DNA of 35,507 nucleotides from Chitinophaga pinensis (GTDB taxonomy: Bacteria > Bacteroidota > Bacteroidia > Chitinophagales > Chitinophagaceae), in contig CAMBEI010000022.1 in NCBI GenBank assembly GCA_945865645.1, positions 1 to 35,507 on the forward strand. Reading direction: 5' to 3'. Made by a program: the position numbers and the translations under genes. Shown piece after piece: positions 8,474 to 17,199 of this stretch. Every line of letters starts with the position of its first letter. Position 1 is the first letter of the stretch. Under the pieces are notes generated by a model that saw only the letters and a program-made list of their open reading frames with translations, searched no databases and was not told the origin of the DNA.

Positions 8474-9211
8474 TTAATTATGGTCAATCATCGTCATCTT
8501 TACACCATAGCCAATCCTATATCCGCTTCGGCCTGGGGTAGGAGGCTGATATTCTACATGTAAAAAATTACGGTAAACAAGCCCAAGGCCCTTAGCGTAT
8601 TTTTCTGACCCTAAATTTATTTCGCTGTAAGAATTTGGGTCTGTTAAATTACCAATAATTTCATCACGCTGTGATATGTTTAAAGTGCTGTCAAGCACAA
8701 ACCTGCCTATTGTTTGCTTTATGTTTACACTGTCGTAGGTATAATCCCAACCATCTAAATATTTAACGTTAGAGTTTAACGAATAGGTATCTATATAGGT
8801 GTTTCCCTTCCAGGTATACCCATCTCTTATTGGTCCTTTTAATTTTAGATAACGCATATTATTTTCGTTAAACTCTATGGCAAAATCGCTTGGTATAGCC
8901 ATAAACGTATTATCGGGAGCCCAAGAATTGGCTGCTGTTTTTCGTATATATCTTATTATTCGGTAAGCGGGCCTTCCTAGGTTATCGGTAATTAACGCGT
9001 CAATAGCATGCTTAACCTGGTATTTGATAACGGTATCTTTAGTGCCAAAATTGATGAAAATAGTAGAATCTAAATTATAGGAAATGTATTTGCCCAACAG
9101 CAAAGGAGAATATTCAATTACGCTAGTTATTTTTAAGCTATCTGTGTTTTTTTTACAGGCATTAAAAATTACAACAGTAAGAGTAATTGTTAATAGAATT
9201 ACTTTTCTCAT
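8474..9211 (-). CDS. Unrecognised lipoprotein
   Basis: I do not recognise this 245-aa protein. From the ATG at 9211 it begins MRKVILLTITLTVVIFNAC, a signal peptide with a lipobox-like end and the lipidated Cys at position 19, followed by KK and a polar stretch. The rest is rich in beta-strand-like alternation with many Tyr and Asn residues and has no motif I can name. A longer reading starting at 9286 would overlap the end of mnmA and place the hydrophobic segment internally, so 9211 is preferred. A TATATTTG box ends 13 bases before 9211. An envelope-attached role is inferred from the signal only. Confidence 0.75.
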   Translation of the reverse strand: MRKVILLTITLTVVIFNACKKNTDSLKITSVIEYSPLLLGKYISYNLDSTIFINFGTKDTVIKYQVKHAIDALITDNLGRPAYRIIRYIRKTAANSWAPDNTFMAIPSDFAIEFNENNMRYLKLKGPIRDGYTWKGNTYIDTYSLNSNVKYLDGWDYTYDSVNIKQTIGRFVLDSTLNISQRDEIIGNLTDPNSYSEINLGSEKYAKGLGLVYRNFLHVEYQPPTPGRSGYRIGYGVKMTMIDHN

Positions 9212-9224
9212 AAATTTATATAAA

Positions 9225-9232
9225 CAAATATA
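9225..9232 (-). promoter_or_regulatory. Candidate -7 promoter box (TATATTTG)
   Basis: TATATTTG on the minus strand, 13 bases before the lipoprotein ATG at 9211 and just after the mnmA stop codon. It suggests the lipoprotein can be transcribed separately from mnmA. Confidence 0.4.
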
Positions 9233-9239
9233 GAAATAA

Positions 9240-10358
9240 TTATATAGTAAAAGGCTGCTCAGCTCGCTGAATAATTCCCCCGCCAATTACATCAGTCCCT
9301 TCATAGAATACAGCACTCTGGCCAGGAGCAACTCCTTTCACATCTTCATAAAAACGCACATTTATGCCATTTTCGTATGCAAAGAGATTACTTAATGCTC
9401 CTTTATCTTTATATCTAATTTTAGTTACAACTTCTATTCCTTCTGTATGGCTTTCGTATTTTAGCCAATTAAGTTTGGTAACTTGCATTTCATTTTGCTT
9501 AAGATCATGCTCTTCACCAAGTATCACTGTATTTGTTTCGGGTACTATTTTAGTAACAAAAACAGGTTTACCCAATGCTATATCTAGGCCTTTTCTTTGT
9601 CCTATTGTATAAAATGGATATCCTTTATGTTTGCCTAAAATTTCGCCATTTTTATCAATAAAATTACCGCCATTAACGCGTTTCTCAAGTCCAGGTACTT
9701 TTCGTTTTAAAAATCCGCGGTAATCGTTATCAGGGACAAAACAAATTTCGTAGCTCTCATTTTTTTTTGCTAGTTCGGGATAGCCAAAATCATGCGCCAT
9801 CTGGCGAATATCTTTTTTATGATAAGTTCCCAATGGTAAAATCGTACGGCTCAGTAGGTCCTGCTGTAATCCCCACAGGGCATAGCTTTGATCTTTGGTA
9901 TCGTCAATGCCTTTTCGTATAAAATATCTACCATTTGTGTGTTGGTGCACTTGAGCATAATGACCTGTTGAAATAAAATCACAATTCAATGCATCAGCCC
10001 TTTTCATTAATGCGCGCCACTTAATATGAGTGTTGCACATAACACAGGGATTAGGTGTACGGCCAGCAATATATTCATCCACAAAATTTTCTATTACAAA
10101 ATCCCCAAACTCTTCTCTAATATCTAAAATAAAATGTGGAAATCCATGTTGAACAGCTGCTTGCCGTGCATCATTAAAACTATCTAGGTTACAGCACCCA
10201 GTTTCTTTTTTGCCGGTAGTACCCACACTGTTGGCATAATCCCAAGTTTTCATAGTAATGCCTATTACTTCATAACCTTGCTTATGAAGCATTAAAGCGG
10301 CTACCGTGCTGTCAATGCCGCCACTCATGGCCATTAAAACTTTTCCTTTAGTACCCAT
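9240..10358 (-). CDS. mnmA: tRNA-specific 2-thiouridylase MnmA
   Basis: Inserts sulfur at C2 of wobble U34 in tRNAs for Lys, Glu and Gln, using ATP. The 372-aa protein has the PP-loop SGGIDST (12-18), NPCVMCN (103-109) with C105 as the catalytic nucleophile, STGHYAQ (130-136), KDQSYALWGL (155-164) and SYEICFVPDNDYRGFL with C206 as the second, persulfide-bearing cysteine. A CC pair at 55-56 follows the TWDYAN segment, as in many Bacteroidota relatives. The ATG at 10358 is chosen over 10385 because the longer reading would begin upstream of the TATCTTTG promoter box and adds residues atypical of the family. Confidence 0.95.
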   Translation of the reverse strand: MGTKGKVLMAMSGGIDSTVAALMLHKQGYEVIGITMKTWDYANSVGTTGKKETGCCNLDSFNDARQAAVQHGFPHFILDIREEFGDFVIENFVDEYIAGRTPNPCVMCNTHIKWRALMKRADALNCDFISTGHYAQVHQHTNGRYFIRKGIDDTKDQSYALWGLQQDLLSRTILPLGTYHKKDIRQMAHDFGYPELAKKNESYEICFVPDNDYRGFLKRKVPGLEKRVNGGNFIDKNGEILGKHKGYPFYTIGQRKGLDIALGKPVFVTKIVPETNTVILGEEHDLKQNEMQVTKLNWLKYESHTEGIEVVTKIRYKDKGALSNLFAYENGINVRFYEDVKGVAPGQSAVFYEGTDVIGGGIIQRAEQPFTI

Positions 10359-10374
10359 ATTTTCTTCTCTGGGG

Positions 10375-10382
10375 CAAAGATA
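10375..10382 (-). promoter_or_regulatory. Candidate -7 promoter box (TATCTTTG)
   Basis: TATCTTTG on the minus strand, matching TAnnTTTG, 16 bases before the mnmA ATG at 10358. Confidence 0.45.
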
Positions 10383-10483
10383 CAAATATCAGTATAGTGA
10401 TTGTATTTTGGAGCTTATGGTATTGGGAAATTCTTATATAATGATCATATTGCTTGTAAAATATCATAGTTATACAAATACTC

Positions 10484-10513
10484 TTGATAACTTTTAACTT
10501 TTAACTTATTTTG
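10484..10513 (+). promoter_or_regulatory. Promoter of thyA (TTG-N19-TTATTTTG)
   Basis: A TTG at 10484-10486 is followed after exactly 19 bp by TTATTTTG at 10506-10513, one mismatch from TAnnTTTG. This is the only candidate in the window with both elements at the spacing described for Bacteroidota promoters. The ATG at 10519 lies five bases on. Confidence 0.55.
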
Positions 10514-10518
10514 CATCC

Positions 10519-11346
10519 ATGCAGCAATATCTCGATTTAGTTAAACACATTATGAATACCGGAACAGATAAAAATGATCGAACCGGCACCGGCACTAAAA
10601 GCGTTTTTGGTTATCAAATGCGGTTTGATTTAAAGGATGGATTTCCACTGGTAACCACAAAAAAATGTCACTTAAAAAGTATCATTTACGAATTGCTCTG
10701 GTTTTTGCAAGGAGATACCAATATCAATTATTTAAAAGAACATAACGTAAAAATATGGGATGAATGGGCGGATGAAAATGGCGATTTAGGTCCGGTATAT
10801 GGCAAGCAATGGCGCAGCTGGGCCGCTGCCGACGGTGTAGAAATTGATCAAGTAAAGGAACTTATAGATCAGTTAAAAACAAATCCAGATAGCAGACGGA
10901 TGATCATTAGCGCTTGGAATGTAGCGGAGTTACCTAAAATGAAGTTGATGCCTTGCCATTGTTTATTTCAGTTTTATACATTACCCCCAACCCTTCTACA
11001 AAAGGCAAAGGGAATTAAAGGCAGCCTCTCTTGTCAATTATACCAGCGATCGGCGGATGTTTTTTTGGGCGTACCTTTCAACATTGCTTCTTATGCTTTA
11101 TTAACCATGATGATTGCACAGGTTTGTGATTTAGAATTAGGCGATTTTGTTCATTCTTTTGGTGATGTGCATCTATATAATAATCATTTTGAGCAAGCAA
11201 ATTTGCAATTAGCTAGAACACCTTTTCCATTGCCACAAATGAAAATAAATACAGCGGTAAAAGATATTTTTGATTTTAAGTTTGAGGATTTTGAGTTGCT
11301 GAATTATGAATCGCACCCTGCAATTAAAGCTCTAGTGGCCATATAA
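10519..11346 (+). CDS. thyA: Thymidylate synthase ThyA
   Basis: Makes dTMP from dUMP with 5,10-methylenetetrahydrofolate, releasing dihydrofolate. The 275-aa protein contains [12 protein letters not shown] (20-31), [11 protein letters not shown] (58-68), GPVYGKQWR (91-99), [10 protein letters not shown] (125-134), [11 protein letters not shown] (143-153) with catalytic C146, and [22 protein letters not shown] (171-192), ending in [11 protein letters not shown]. Compared with E. coli ThyA there is an insert of about 11 residues at 155-168 in the surface loop after the active-site strand. folA follows after 9 bp, so both ends of the dihydrofolate cycle are co-transcribed. Confidence 0.97.
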   Translation: MQQYLDLVKHIMNTGTDKNDRTGTGTKSVFGYQMRFDLKDGFPLVTTKKCHLKSIIYELLWFLQGDTNINYLKEHNVKIWDEWADENGDLGPVYGKQWRSWAAADGVEIDQVKELIDQLKTNPDSRRMIISAWNVAELPKMKLMPCHCLFQFYTLPPTLLQKAKGIKGSLSCQLYQRSADVFLGVPFNIASYALLTMMIAQVCDLELGDFVHSFGDVHLYNNHFEQANLQLARTPFPLPQMKINTAVKDIFDFKFEDFELLNYESHPAIKALVAI

Positions 11347-11355
11347 ATATAAATC

Positions 11356-11850
11356 ATGATTATAAGTTTAGTAGTTGCGGTTTCTAACAACAATGCCATT
11401 GGTAAAAACAACCAGTTACTCTGGCATTTACCCAACGATTTAAAGTTTTTTAAAAATACAACATGGGGTATGCCTGTTATTATGGGACGCAAAACATTTG
11501 AGGCAGTTAACAAGCCATTACCTGGCAGAATAAATATTGTTATTTCAAGGCAATCCAGCTGGCATGCAGACGGTGTTATTGTGGCAACAAATTTAAGCGA
11601 CGCTTTAAAAAAAGCAGTCGATACTAATTGCAAAAAAACATTTATAATTGGAGGAGGGGAAATTTATAGTCAGGCAATGAACATGGCCCACGAAATATAT
11701 TTAACCCGGGTAGATGCTACTATAGAAGGCGATACTTTTTTTTCGGAATTAGATGAACATAAATGGCAATTAACATCAAATCATAATTTCATAGCCGATG
11801 AAAAACATGTCTATGCTTATTCATTTCAAATCTGGAAAATTAAACCTTAA
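11356..11850 (+). CDS. folA: Dihydrofolate reductase FolA
   Basis: Reduces dihydrofolate to tetrahydrofolate with NADPH, regenerating the cofactor used by the adjacent thymidylate synthase. The 164-aa protein starts MIISLVVAVSNNNAIGKNNQLLWHLPNDLKFF; D28 is the active-site acid equivalent to E. coli D27. VIMGRKTFEAV, the KPLPGRINIVISRQ segment and FIIGGGEIYSQAM supply the usual NADPH contacts. The ATG is 9 bp after the thyA stop. The following methyltransferase is in the same frame, 15 bp after the folA stop, so all three are probably one operon. Confidence 0.96.
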   Translation: MIISLVVAVSNNNAIGKNNQLLWHLPNDLKFFKNTTWGMPVIMGRKTFEAVNKPLPGRINIVISRQSSWHADGVIVATNLSDALKKAVDTNCKKTFIIGGGEIYSQAMNMAHEIYLTRVDATIEGDTFFSELDEHKWQLTSNHNFIADEKHVYAYSFQIWKIKP

Positions 11851-11865
11851 AGTTGTAAATCAATT

Positions 11866-12663
11866 TTGTATTCTAAATTTCAGTTAACAAAAAAATTCTT
11901 ACACTATTACCTTGCTTCTTCTAATGGTAAAGGCCATGGTATTCATTCTCCTTTTGTATTTGATTTTATTAAAAATGTATTAAACGATAGTAAAACATAT
12001 TCTTGTTACAAGCCTATAGAGCAAAAAAGAAAAGATTTACTACGCAATTTTACTATTATTGAAGTGGAAGATTTTGGAGCAGGGTCGGCTGTTATTAAAA
12101 CTAATAAAAGAGTTATTGCCAATATGGCCACTACTTCTTTAAAGCCGAAAAAATATGCACAGTTATTATGTAGGATGGTAAATTATTACAGTCCCAAAAC
12201 AATTGTGGAATTGGGTACTTCTTTTGGTATAACTAGCACATATCTTGCTTCTGCACTTTCACCATCTACCGTATTTACTTGCGAAGGATCAGATGCAATT
12301 GCTGCAGTTGCAAAACAAAATTTTGATGATTTAAAATTTAAGAATATACATATAACAATCGGCGATTTTAATAAAACATTATCTCCTCTTTTAACAAGAT
12401 TAAAAACGGTAAATTTTGCTTTTGTTGATGGCAATCATCTTAAAAAACCGACAATAACCTATTTTACTGAACTGCTAAAATATTCAAATGTAAATACTAT
12501 ATTAATATTTGATGATATACATTGGAGTATAGAAATGGAGGAGGCTTGGGCAGTAATTAAACAACACCCGACTGTAACTTTAACGCTTGATCTATTTTTT
12601 TTAGGTATTGTATTTTTTAATACTGATTTTAATCATAAACAACATTTTACTATCCGATTTTAA
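11866..12663 (+). CDS. Class I SAM-dependent methyltransferase (TTG start)
   Basis: A 265-aa methyltransferase of unassigned substrate. The N-terminal part carries GKGHGIHSPFVFDFI (21-35), which I recognise from a Bacteroidota-specific family. The Rossmann fold follows with VELGTSFGITSTYLA (114-128), the acidic CEGSDA after strand 2, FVDGNH (about 186-191) and ILIFDDIHWS, resembling O-methyltransferase/rhamnosyl O-methyltransferase folds. No ATG is available near the right place: the only codon that gives the family N-terminus MYSKFQL is TTG at 11866, 15 bp after the folA stop. It probably belongs to the thyA-folA operon. Confidence 0.8.
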   Translation: MYSKFQLTKKFLHYYLASSNGKGHGIHSPFVFDFIKNVLNDSKTYSCYKPIEQKRKDLLRNFTIIEVEDFGAGSAVIKTNKRVIANMATTSLKPKKYAQLLCRMVNYYSPKTIVELGTSFGITSTYLASALSPSTVFTCEGSDAIAAVAKQNFDDLKFKNIHITIGDFNKTLSPLLTRLKTVNFAFVDGNHLKKPTITYFTELLKYSNVNTILIFDDIHWSIEMEEAWAVIKQHPTVTLTLDLFFLGIVFFNTDFNHKQHFTIRF

Positions 12664-12670
12664 TTTTTCT

Positions 12671-12678
12671 TACATTTG
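12671..12678 (+). promoter_or_regulatory. Candidate -7 promoter box (TACATTTG) for pntAA
   Basis: TACATTTG matches TAnnTTTG and ends 16 bases before the pntAA ATG at 12695. It overlaps nothing coding and lies just after the methyltransferase stop, suggesting the transhydrogenase operon starts here. Confidence 0.45.
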
Positions 12679-12694
12679 CAGCAATTAATTTACT

Positions 12695-13789
12695 ATGATA
12701 ATTGGCGTTTTAAAAGAACCAACTCCCGAAACAAGGGTATCCTTATTACCTGAACACATTGCAATCCTTAAACAATGGAATGTAGAAGTTTTTGTAGAAA
12801 ATAATGCAGGTGTTACTGCTTTTGCAAATAATGAAAAATATATAGATGCTGGAGCAGCTATAAAATCACGAAATGAAGTACTTGAAAATAGTGATATAAT
12901 CCTAAGTATTAATGCCTTGAGTGTTTCTGATACTGGATATAAAGTATCTATTATTTTGTTGGGGGTTTATCAACCTTTATTTAACGTAGACCTCATGAAA
13001 GATTTAGCTACAAAGGGCTTAACAGTTTTTAGTATGGATATGCTACCCCGAACTACCCGTGCACAAAGCATGGATATTTTAAGTAGTCAAGCCAATATAG
13101 CTGGTTATAAAGCGGTGTTAACAGCAGCAAATTTATTTCCTAAATATTTTCCTATGCTTATGACGGCTGCAGGGAGTGTTGCGCCAGCTAAACTTTTAAT
13201 ATTGGGTGCAGGTGTTGCAGGCTTGCAGGCCATTGCCACGGGCAAAAGATTGGGAGCCGTAGTTGAAGTGTTTGATACCCGGCCTGCAGTAAAGGAAGAA
13301 GTGATGAGCCTTGGCGCAAAATTTATAGAAGTAGATGGTGCTGCTGATGCTAGTAAAGCAGGTGGATATGCAGTTGAACAAACAGAAGATTTTATGCAAC
13401 GCCAAAAAGCAAAAATTGCAGAAAGTGTAGCTAAGGCAGATATTATTATTACTACTGCTCAGATACCTGGTAAAAAAGCACCTATATTAATTACCATCCA
13501 AATGATTGAAGCGATGAAGAACGGGTCTGTTGTAATTGATCTTGCTGCTGCAACAGGAGGTAACACTGAATTAACTAAAAATAACGAAACGGTAATTTAT
13601 AAAGGGGTAAGCATTGTAGGTAATTCTGCATTGGCTTCCACTATGCCTAGTGATGCGAGCAAATTTTATGGAAAAAATATTTTAAATTTTTTGCAGCTGA
13701 TGATTAGTAAAGAAGGGGTATTTAATTTAAATTTTGAGGACGACCTAGTGAAAGGTACCTGTGTGGTACATAACGGCGTTCCCATGTAG
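12695..13789 (+). CDS. pntAA: NAD(P) transhydrogenase subunit alpha part 1 (PntAA, NAD(H)-binding)
   Basis: Domain I of the proton-translocating transhydrogenase, which reduces NADP+ with NADH at the expense of the proton gradient. The 364-aa protein is soluble and peripheral. Seen: the conserved N-terminus MIIGVLKEPTPETRVSLLPE, RTTRAQSMDILSSQANIAGYKAV (119 onward, containing the Arg, Gln and Asp that position NADH), LILGAGVAGLQAIATGKRLGAVVEVFD (168-194, the Rossmann fingerprint), and QIPGKKAPILI. The alpha chain is split into PntAA and PntAB, as in Rhodospirillum rubrum. pntAB follows after 73 bp. Confidence 0.95.
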   Translation: MIIGVLKEPTPETRVSLLPEHIAILKQWNVEVFVENNAGVTAFANNEKYIDAGAAIKSRNEVLENSDIILSINALSVSDTGYKVSIILLGVYQPLFNVDLMKDLATKGLTVFSMDMLPRTTRAQSMDILSSQANIAGYKAVLTAANLFPKYFPMLMTAAGSVAPAKLLILGAGVAGLQAIATGKRLGAVVEVFDTRPAVKEEVMSLGAKFIEVDGAADASKAGGYAVEQTEDFMQRQKAKIAESVAKADIIITTAQIPGKKAPILITIQMIEAMKNGSVVIDLAAATGGNTELTKNNETVIYKGVSIVGNSALASTMPSDASKFYGKNILNFLQLMISKEGVFNLNFEDDLVKGTCVVHNGVPM

Positions 13790-13862
13790 GATTATGTCTT
13801 TTGACTTGTTCAAAACAAGAGCACGAAAAAAGGGTGTTCCAAGAATTTTAAAATCTTTATCA

Positions 13863-14171
13863 ATGGAAAATATATTAAATTTTATTTCAGTAAATCAACA
13901 GATTATTTACATAGTTATTCTCATGGTTTTTGTTGGTATTGAAGTGATAGGCAGGGTGCCCAGTGTGTTGCATACGCCTTTAATGAGTGGCGCAAATGCT
14001 ATTCATGGCGTGGTAGTAATTGGTGCTATTATTATTATGGGTAGGGCCGAAGCGGATAATTATCTAGCATTGGTACTTGGTTTTTTAGCAGTTGTTTTGG
14101 GCACTTTAAATGTAGTTGGCGGATTTGTAGTAACCGATAGAATGCTGGAGATGTTTAAGAAAAAAAAATAA
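13863..14171 (+). CDS. pntAB: NAD(P) transhydrogenase subunit alpha part 2 (PntAB, membrane)
   Basis: Small membrane subunit, 102 aa, forming part of domain II of the proton channel. About three hydrophobic segments are visible, including IIYIVILMVFVGIEVIG and IHGVVVIGAIIIMG, with the strongly conserved PLMSGANAIHGVV that lines the channel. The ATG at 13863 is chosen because upstream in-frame ATGs (13761, 13794) overlap pntAA or add a basic stretch not expected in the family. It lies between pntAA and pntB in the usual order. Confidence 0.92.
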   Translation: MENILNFISVNQQIIYIVILMVFVGIEVIGRVPSVLHTPLMSGANAIHGVVVIGAIIIMGRAEADNYLALVLGFLAVVLGTLNVVGGFVVTDRMLEMFKKKK

Positions 14172-14224
14172 CATGATTTACACGAATTATACAAATTGAT
14201 TTTTCGGAAAATAAAAAATATATA

Positions 14225-15643
14225 ATGGGATTTAACTTGCTTACGATATGTTATTTAATTGGGTCTATAACCTTCATTTTAGGACTTAAAATGTTATCCA
14301 ACCCGGCAACAGCCCGCAAGGGTAATTTAATTGCAGCCACAGGTATGGTTATTGCTATTGCTGGTACCATTTTTTTATATGAACAAGGTGGCAAAAAATT
14401 ACATAATTACACTTGGATATTTTTAGGTCTAGCCATTGGTACACTCATAGGAACATTGGCGGCAAAAAAAGTAAAGATGACGGCTATGCCAGAAATGGTG
14501 AGCTTGTTTAATGGTATGGGTGGCGCTTGTGCTGCATTAATTTCTTTGGTTGAGTTTAATCACATTAGTAAAAGTCTAGAACCACAGACCTTAGATATAA
14601 GCGCTATTCAGCCAACGGTTTTAATTATTGTTTTAGGGCTAATTATTGGCTCTGTATCTTTTGCCGGAAGTATGATTGCCTGGGGAAAATTGAATGGCAA
14701 GTTGAAAGATTTTAGTTTTACCGGTCAAAATATTCTTAACCTTTTAATATTGGCTGTTGCTTTATCTGCAGGCGCTTATCTTGTATACAATCCCGCACAA
14801 CATTTTTTACTATATAGTATTTTAATATTAGCATTAGTATATGGGGTGCTCTTTGTAATGCCCATTGGCGGTGCAGATATGCCGGTAGTAATTTCGTTAT
14901 TAAACTCTTTTACTGGTGTGGCAGCAGCTTGTGGCGGATTTTTATACGATAATAAGGTAATGCTTACCGGGGGTATTTTAGTTGGCGCAGCAGGTACTTT
15001 GCTTACTATTTTAATGTGTAAAGCAATGAATCGTTCTTTACAAAATGTTTTAATTGGTTCTTTTGGCGGCAATAAAACCGGGGCTGTGTTAACGAATGGA
15101 AAAGATCAAGGATCGTATAAAGAAATAAGTTTAGCCGATGCAGCCATGGTCATGAGTTATGCAAAAAAGGTTATGGTTGTTCCCGGTTATGGGTTGGCGG
15201 TGGCACAAGCACAGCATGTTTGTCATGAGCTTGAAAAAATACTTTTAGACAAAGGTGTAGAAGTAAAATATGCTATTCATCCTGTAGCGGGCCGTATGCC
15301 TGGACATATGAATGTATTGCTTGCCGAAGCTGATGTGAGCTACGATAATTTATTAGAGATGGAACAAGCTAATGATGAATTTAAAACCTGTGATGTAGTG
15401 CTGATACTAGGCGCTAATGATGTGGTAAACCCTGCAGCAAAAAATGATCCTACTTCTCCTATATATGGTATGCCTATTTTAGAAGTAGAGCAGGCCAAAA
15501 CCGTCATTGTAAATAAACGTAGTATGAAACCCGGGTATGCCGGCATCGAAAATGATCTCTTTTTTCAACCTAAGACAAGTATGTTGTTTGGAGATGCAAA
15601 AAAAGTATTGCAGGATTTATGTGCAGAGGTTAAAATTGTATAA
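14225..15643 (+). CDS. pntB: NAD(P) transhydrogenase subunit beta (PntB)
   Basis: The 472-aa beta subunit contributes most of the membrane channel and the NADP(H)-binding domain III. The first ~280 residues hold about eight or nine hydrophobic helices with MPEMVSLFNGMGG and GGADMPVVISLLNSFTGVA, the conserved channel signatures. After AMVMSYAKKV, domain III shows VPGYGLAVAQAQH, HPVAGRMPGHMNVLLAEADV, ILGANDVVNPAA, GMPILEVEQAKTVIVNKRSMKPGYAG and ENDLFF, all NADP(H)-site motifs. It completes the pnt operon; a source of NADPH besides the isocitrate dehydrogenases upstream. Confidence 0.96.
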   Translation: MGFNLLTICYLIGSITFILGLKMLSNPATARKGNLIAATGMVIAIAGTIFLYEQGGKKLHNYTWIFLGLAIGTLIGTLAAKKVKMTAMPEMVSLFNGMGGACAALISLVEFNHISKSLEPQTLDISAIQPTVLIIVLGLIIGSVSFAGSMIAWGKLNGKLKDFSFTGQNILNLLILAVALSAGAYLVYNPAQHFLLYSILILALVYGVLFVMPIGGADMPVVISLLNSFTGVAAACGGFLYDNKVMLTGGILVGAAGTLLTILMCKAMNRSLQNVLIGSFGGNKTGAVLTNGKDQGSYKEISLADAAMVMSYAKKVMVVPGYGLAVAQAQHVCHELEKILLDKGVEVKYAIHPVAGRMPGHMNVLLAEADVSYDNLLEMEQANDEFKTCDVVLILGANDVVNPAAKNDPTSPIYGMPILEVEQAKTVIVNKRSMKPGYAGIENDLFFQPKTSMLFGDAKKVLQDLCAEVKIV

Positions 15644-15762
15644 TAGTACAATAGTATAACCACTTTGTGCACCTCTTGCATTATAATAAAAATAAGGAAA
15701 GGTGTCGAACATTGTTTTTATATTTATCGCATAATTAATTGTACTGATTTAAATTTTTTGAA

Positions 15763-17145
15763 TTGAATCTACCCGAATCTTTAATACAATCTTTACAGAA
15801 TATAAATGGCTTTAACGAAGATGCATTTAAAGCAGTGCATCAATCAGGCGGACAAATAACATCGATTAGACTTAATCCACAAAAAATATTTAATCAGCAA
15901 TCTTCAAACACCAACATAAAAATTCCATGGAATGATTATGGATATTATTTAAAAGAACGTCCTTCTTTTACTTTAGATCCGCTTTTTCATGCAGGGGCTT
16001 ATTATGTGCAGGAAGCAAGCTCTATGTTTTTGGAAGAAACACTAAAACAAACGGTTAATTTATTAAAGCCACTAAAAGTATTAGACCTTTGTGCTGCGCC
16101 CGGCGGAAAATCTACCCTAATTCAATCTATTATTTCTAAAGAAAGTTTCTTAATAAGTAATGAGGTAATTAAAACACGGGTAAGTATTTTATCAGAAAAT
16201 ATTACAAAATGGGGAGCAGCTAATGTTATTGTAACAAATAATGACCCTAAAGATTTTAAAAGGTTACAAAATTATTTTGATGTTATTTTAGTGGATGCGC
16301 CCTGCAGTGGTAGCGGGTTGTTTCGTAAAGATTCAAATGCTATTACAGAATGGAGCGAAAATAATGTAGCACTTTGCGCACAAAGGCAACAGCGAATTTT
16401 AGCGGATATCATGTCCTCACTTAAAGAGGGCGGCATTTTAATTTATTCTACTTGTTCTTATTCCCAGCAGGAAGATGAGGCTATCGCAGATTGGTTGGTT
16501 GAAGAGTTCGCAGTTTCTAGTTTACAGTTGAAAATTGATCGAGAGTGGGGCATTTTGGAAACAGTTTCAGACAAAAAAAAAGCATATGGATATCGTTTTT
16601 ATCCTGATAGAGTTAAAGGCGAAGGTTTTTTTATTGCAGCATTTAAAAAAGGATATTCCAGCACAGAAGTAATTAACAACCTAAAAAATATAAAACTAAA
16701 AGCCAAAAAGATAACTAAAAATTTTACAACTAAAGAATTAGAGATACTAAAACCTTATCTGATTAATGCAGATTATTTTTTCTTTATCAAAAAAAATAAT
16801 GATGTGATAGCCATACCTATTTATCTTGAAAATGACCTTGCATTAATTCAATCGGCCTTGTACATAAAGAAGGCGGGGGTTATGTTAGGCGAAATTATCC
16901 GTAATGAATTAATACCAGCTCATCACTTGGCTATTAGCAATATTATTAATTCGGCTATTCTAAAATACGAAGTAGATAAACAAACAGCATTGCAATACCT
17001 GCGTAAAGCGGATATTAAAATAGAATCTGACAATAAGGGCTGGGTAATACTTACACACCAACAATTGCCAATAGGGTGGATAAAAATTTTACCAAACAGG
17101 ATAAATAATTATTATCCAAAAGACTGGCGTATTCTTAATAAATGA
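15763..17145 (+). CDS. NOL1/NOP2/Sun family rRNA (cytosine-C5) methyltransferase, RsmF-like (TTG start)
   Basis: Methylates C5 of cytosine in rRNA using SAM. The 460-aa protein has an N-terminal PUA-like lead-in with RLNPQK (36-41), the EASSMF motif (84-89), SAM motif I VLDLCAAPGGKST (106-118), LVDAPCSGSGLFRKD (176-190) with C181, and IYSTCSYSQQEDE (227-239) with C231; the two cysteines are the release base/nucleophile pair of the family. The C-terminal third matches the RsmF-type extension with RKADI and a QLPIGWIKI segment. The only start giving MNLPESLIQSL is TTG at 15763, and an in-frame stop lies 18 bp upstream. Confidence 0.88.
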   Translation: MNLPESLIQSLQNINGFNEDAFKAVHQSGGQITSIRLNPQKIFNQQSSNTNIKIPWNDYGYYLKERPSFTLDPLFHAGAYYVQEASSMFLEETLKQTVNLLKPLKVLDLCAAPGGKSTLIQSIISKESFLISNEVIKTRVSILSENITKWGAANVIVTNNDPKDFKRLQNYFDVILVDAPCSGSGLFRKDSNAITEWSENNVALCAQRQQRILADIMSSLKEGGILIYSTCSYSQQEDEAIADWLVEEFAVSSLQLKIDREWGILETVSDKKKAYGYRFYPDRVKGEGFFIAAFKKGYSSTEVINNLKNIKLKAKKITKNFTTKELEILKPYLINADYFFFIKKNNDVIAIPIYLENDLALIQSALYIKKAGVMLGEIIRNELIPAHHLAISNIINSAILKYEVDKQTALQYLRKADIKIESDNKGWVILTHQQLPIGWIKILPNRINNYYPKDWRILNK

Positions 17146-17163
17146 ATCAAGCACTCAACCAAC

Positions 17164-17192
17164 AAAATTTCGTTTCTTTGTAACGAAATTTT
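17164..17192 (+). other. 11-bp perfect inverted repeat between the Sun-type gene and the LysM gene
   Basis: AAAATTTCGTT and AACGAAATTTT face each other across the 7-nt loop TCTTTGT. It lies 18 bp after one stop codon and 7 bp before the next ATG. There is no T run after it. The loop contains CTTTG, a poor match to the -7 box, so it could be either a processed 3' end or an operator around a promoter. Confidence 0.5.
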
Positions 17193-17199
17193 ATCTATT

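Noticed and set aside
9212..9286. Longer start for the lipoprotein gene
   Set aside because: It would overlap mnmA and bury the signal peptide, so the ATG at 9211 was used.
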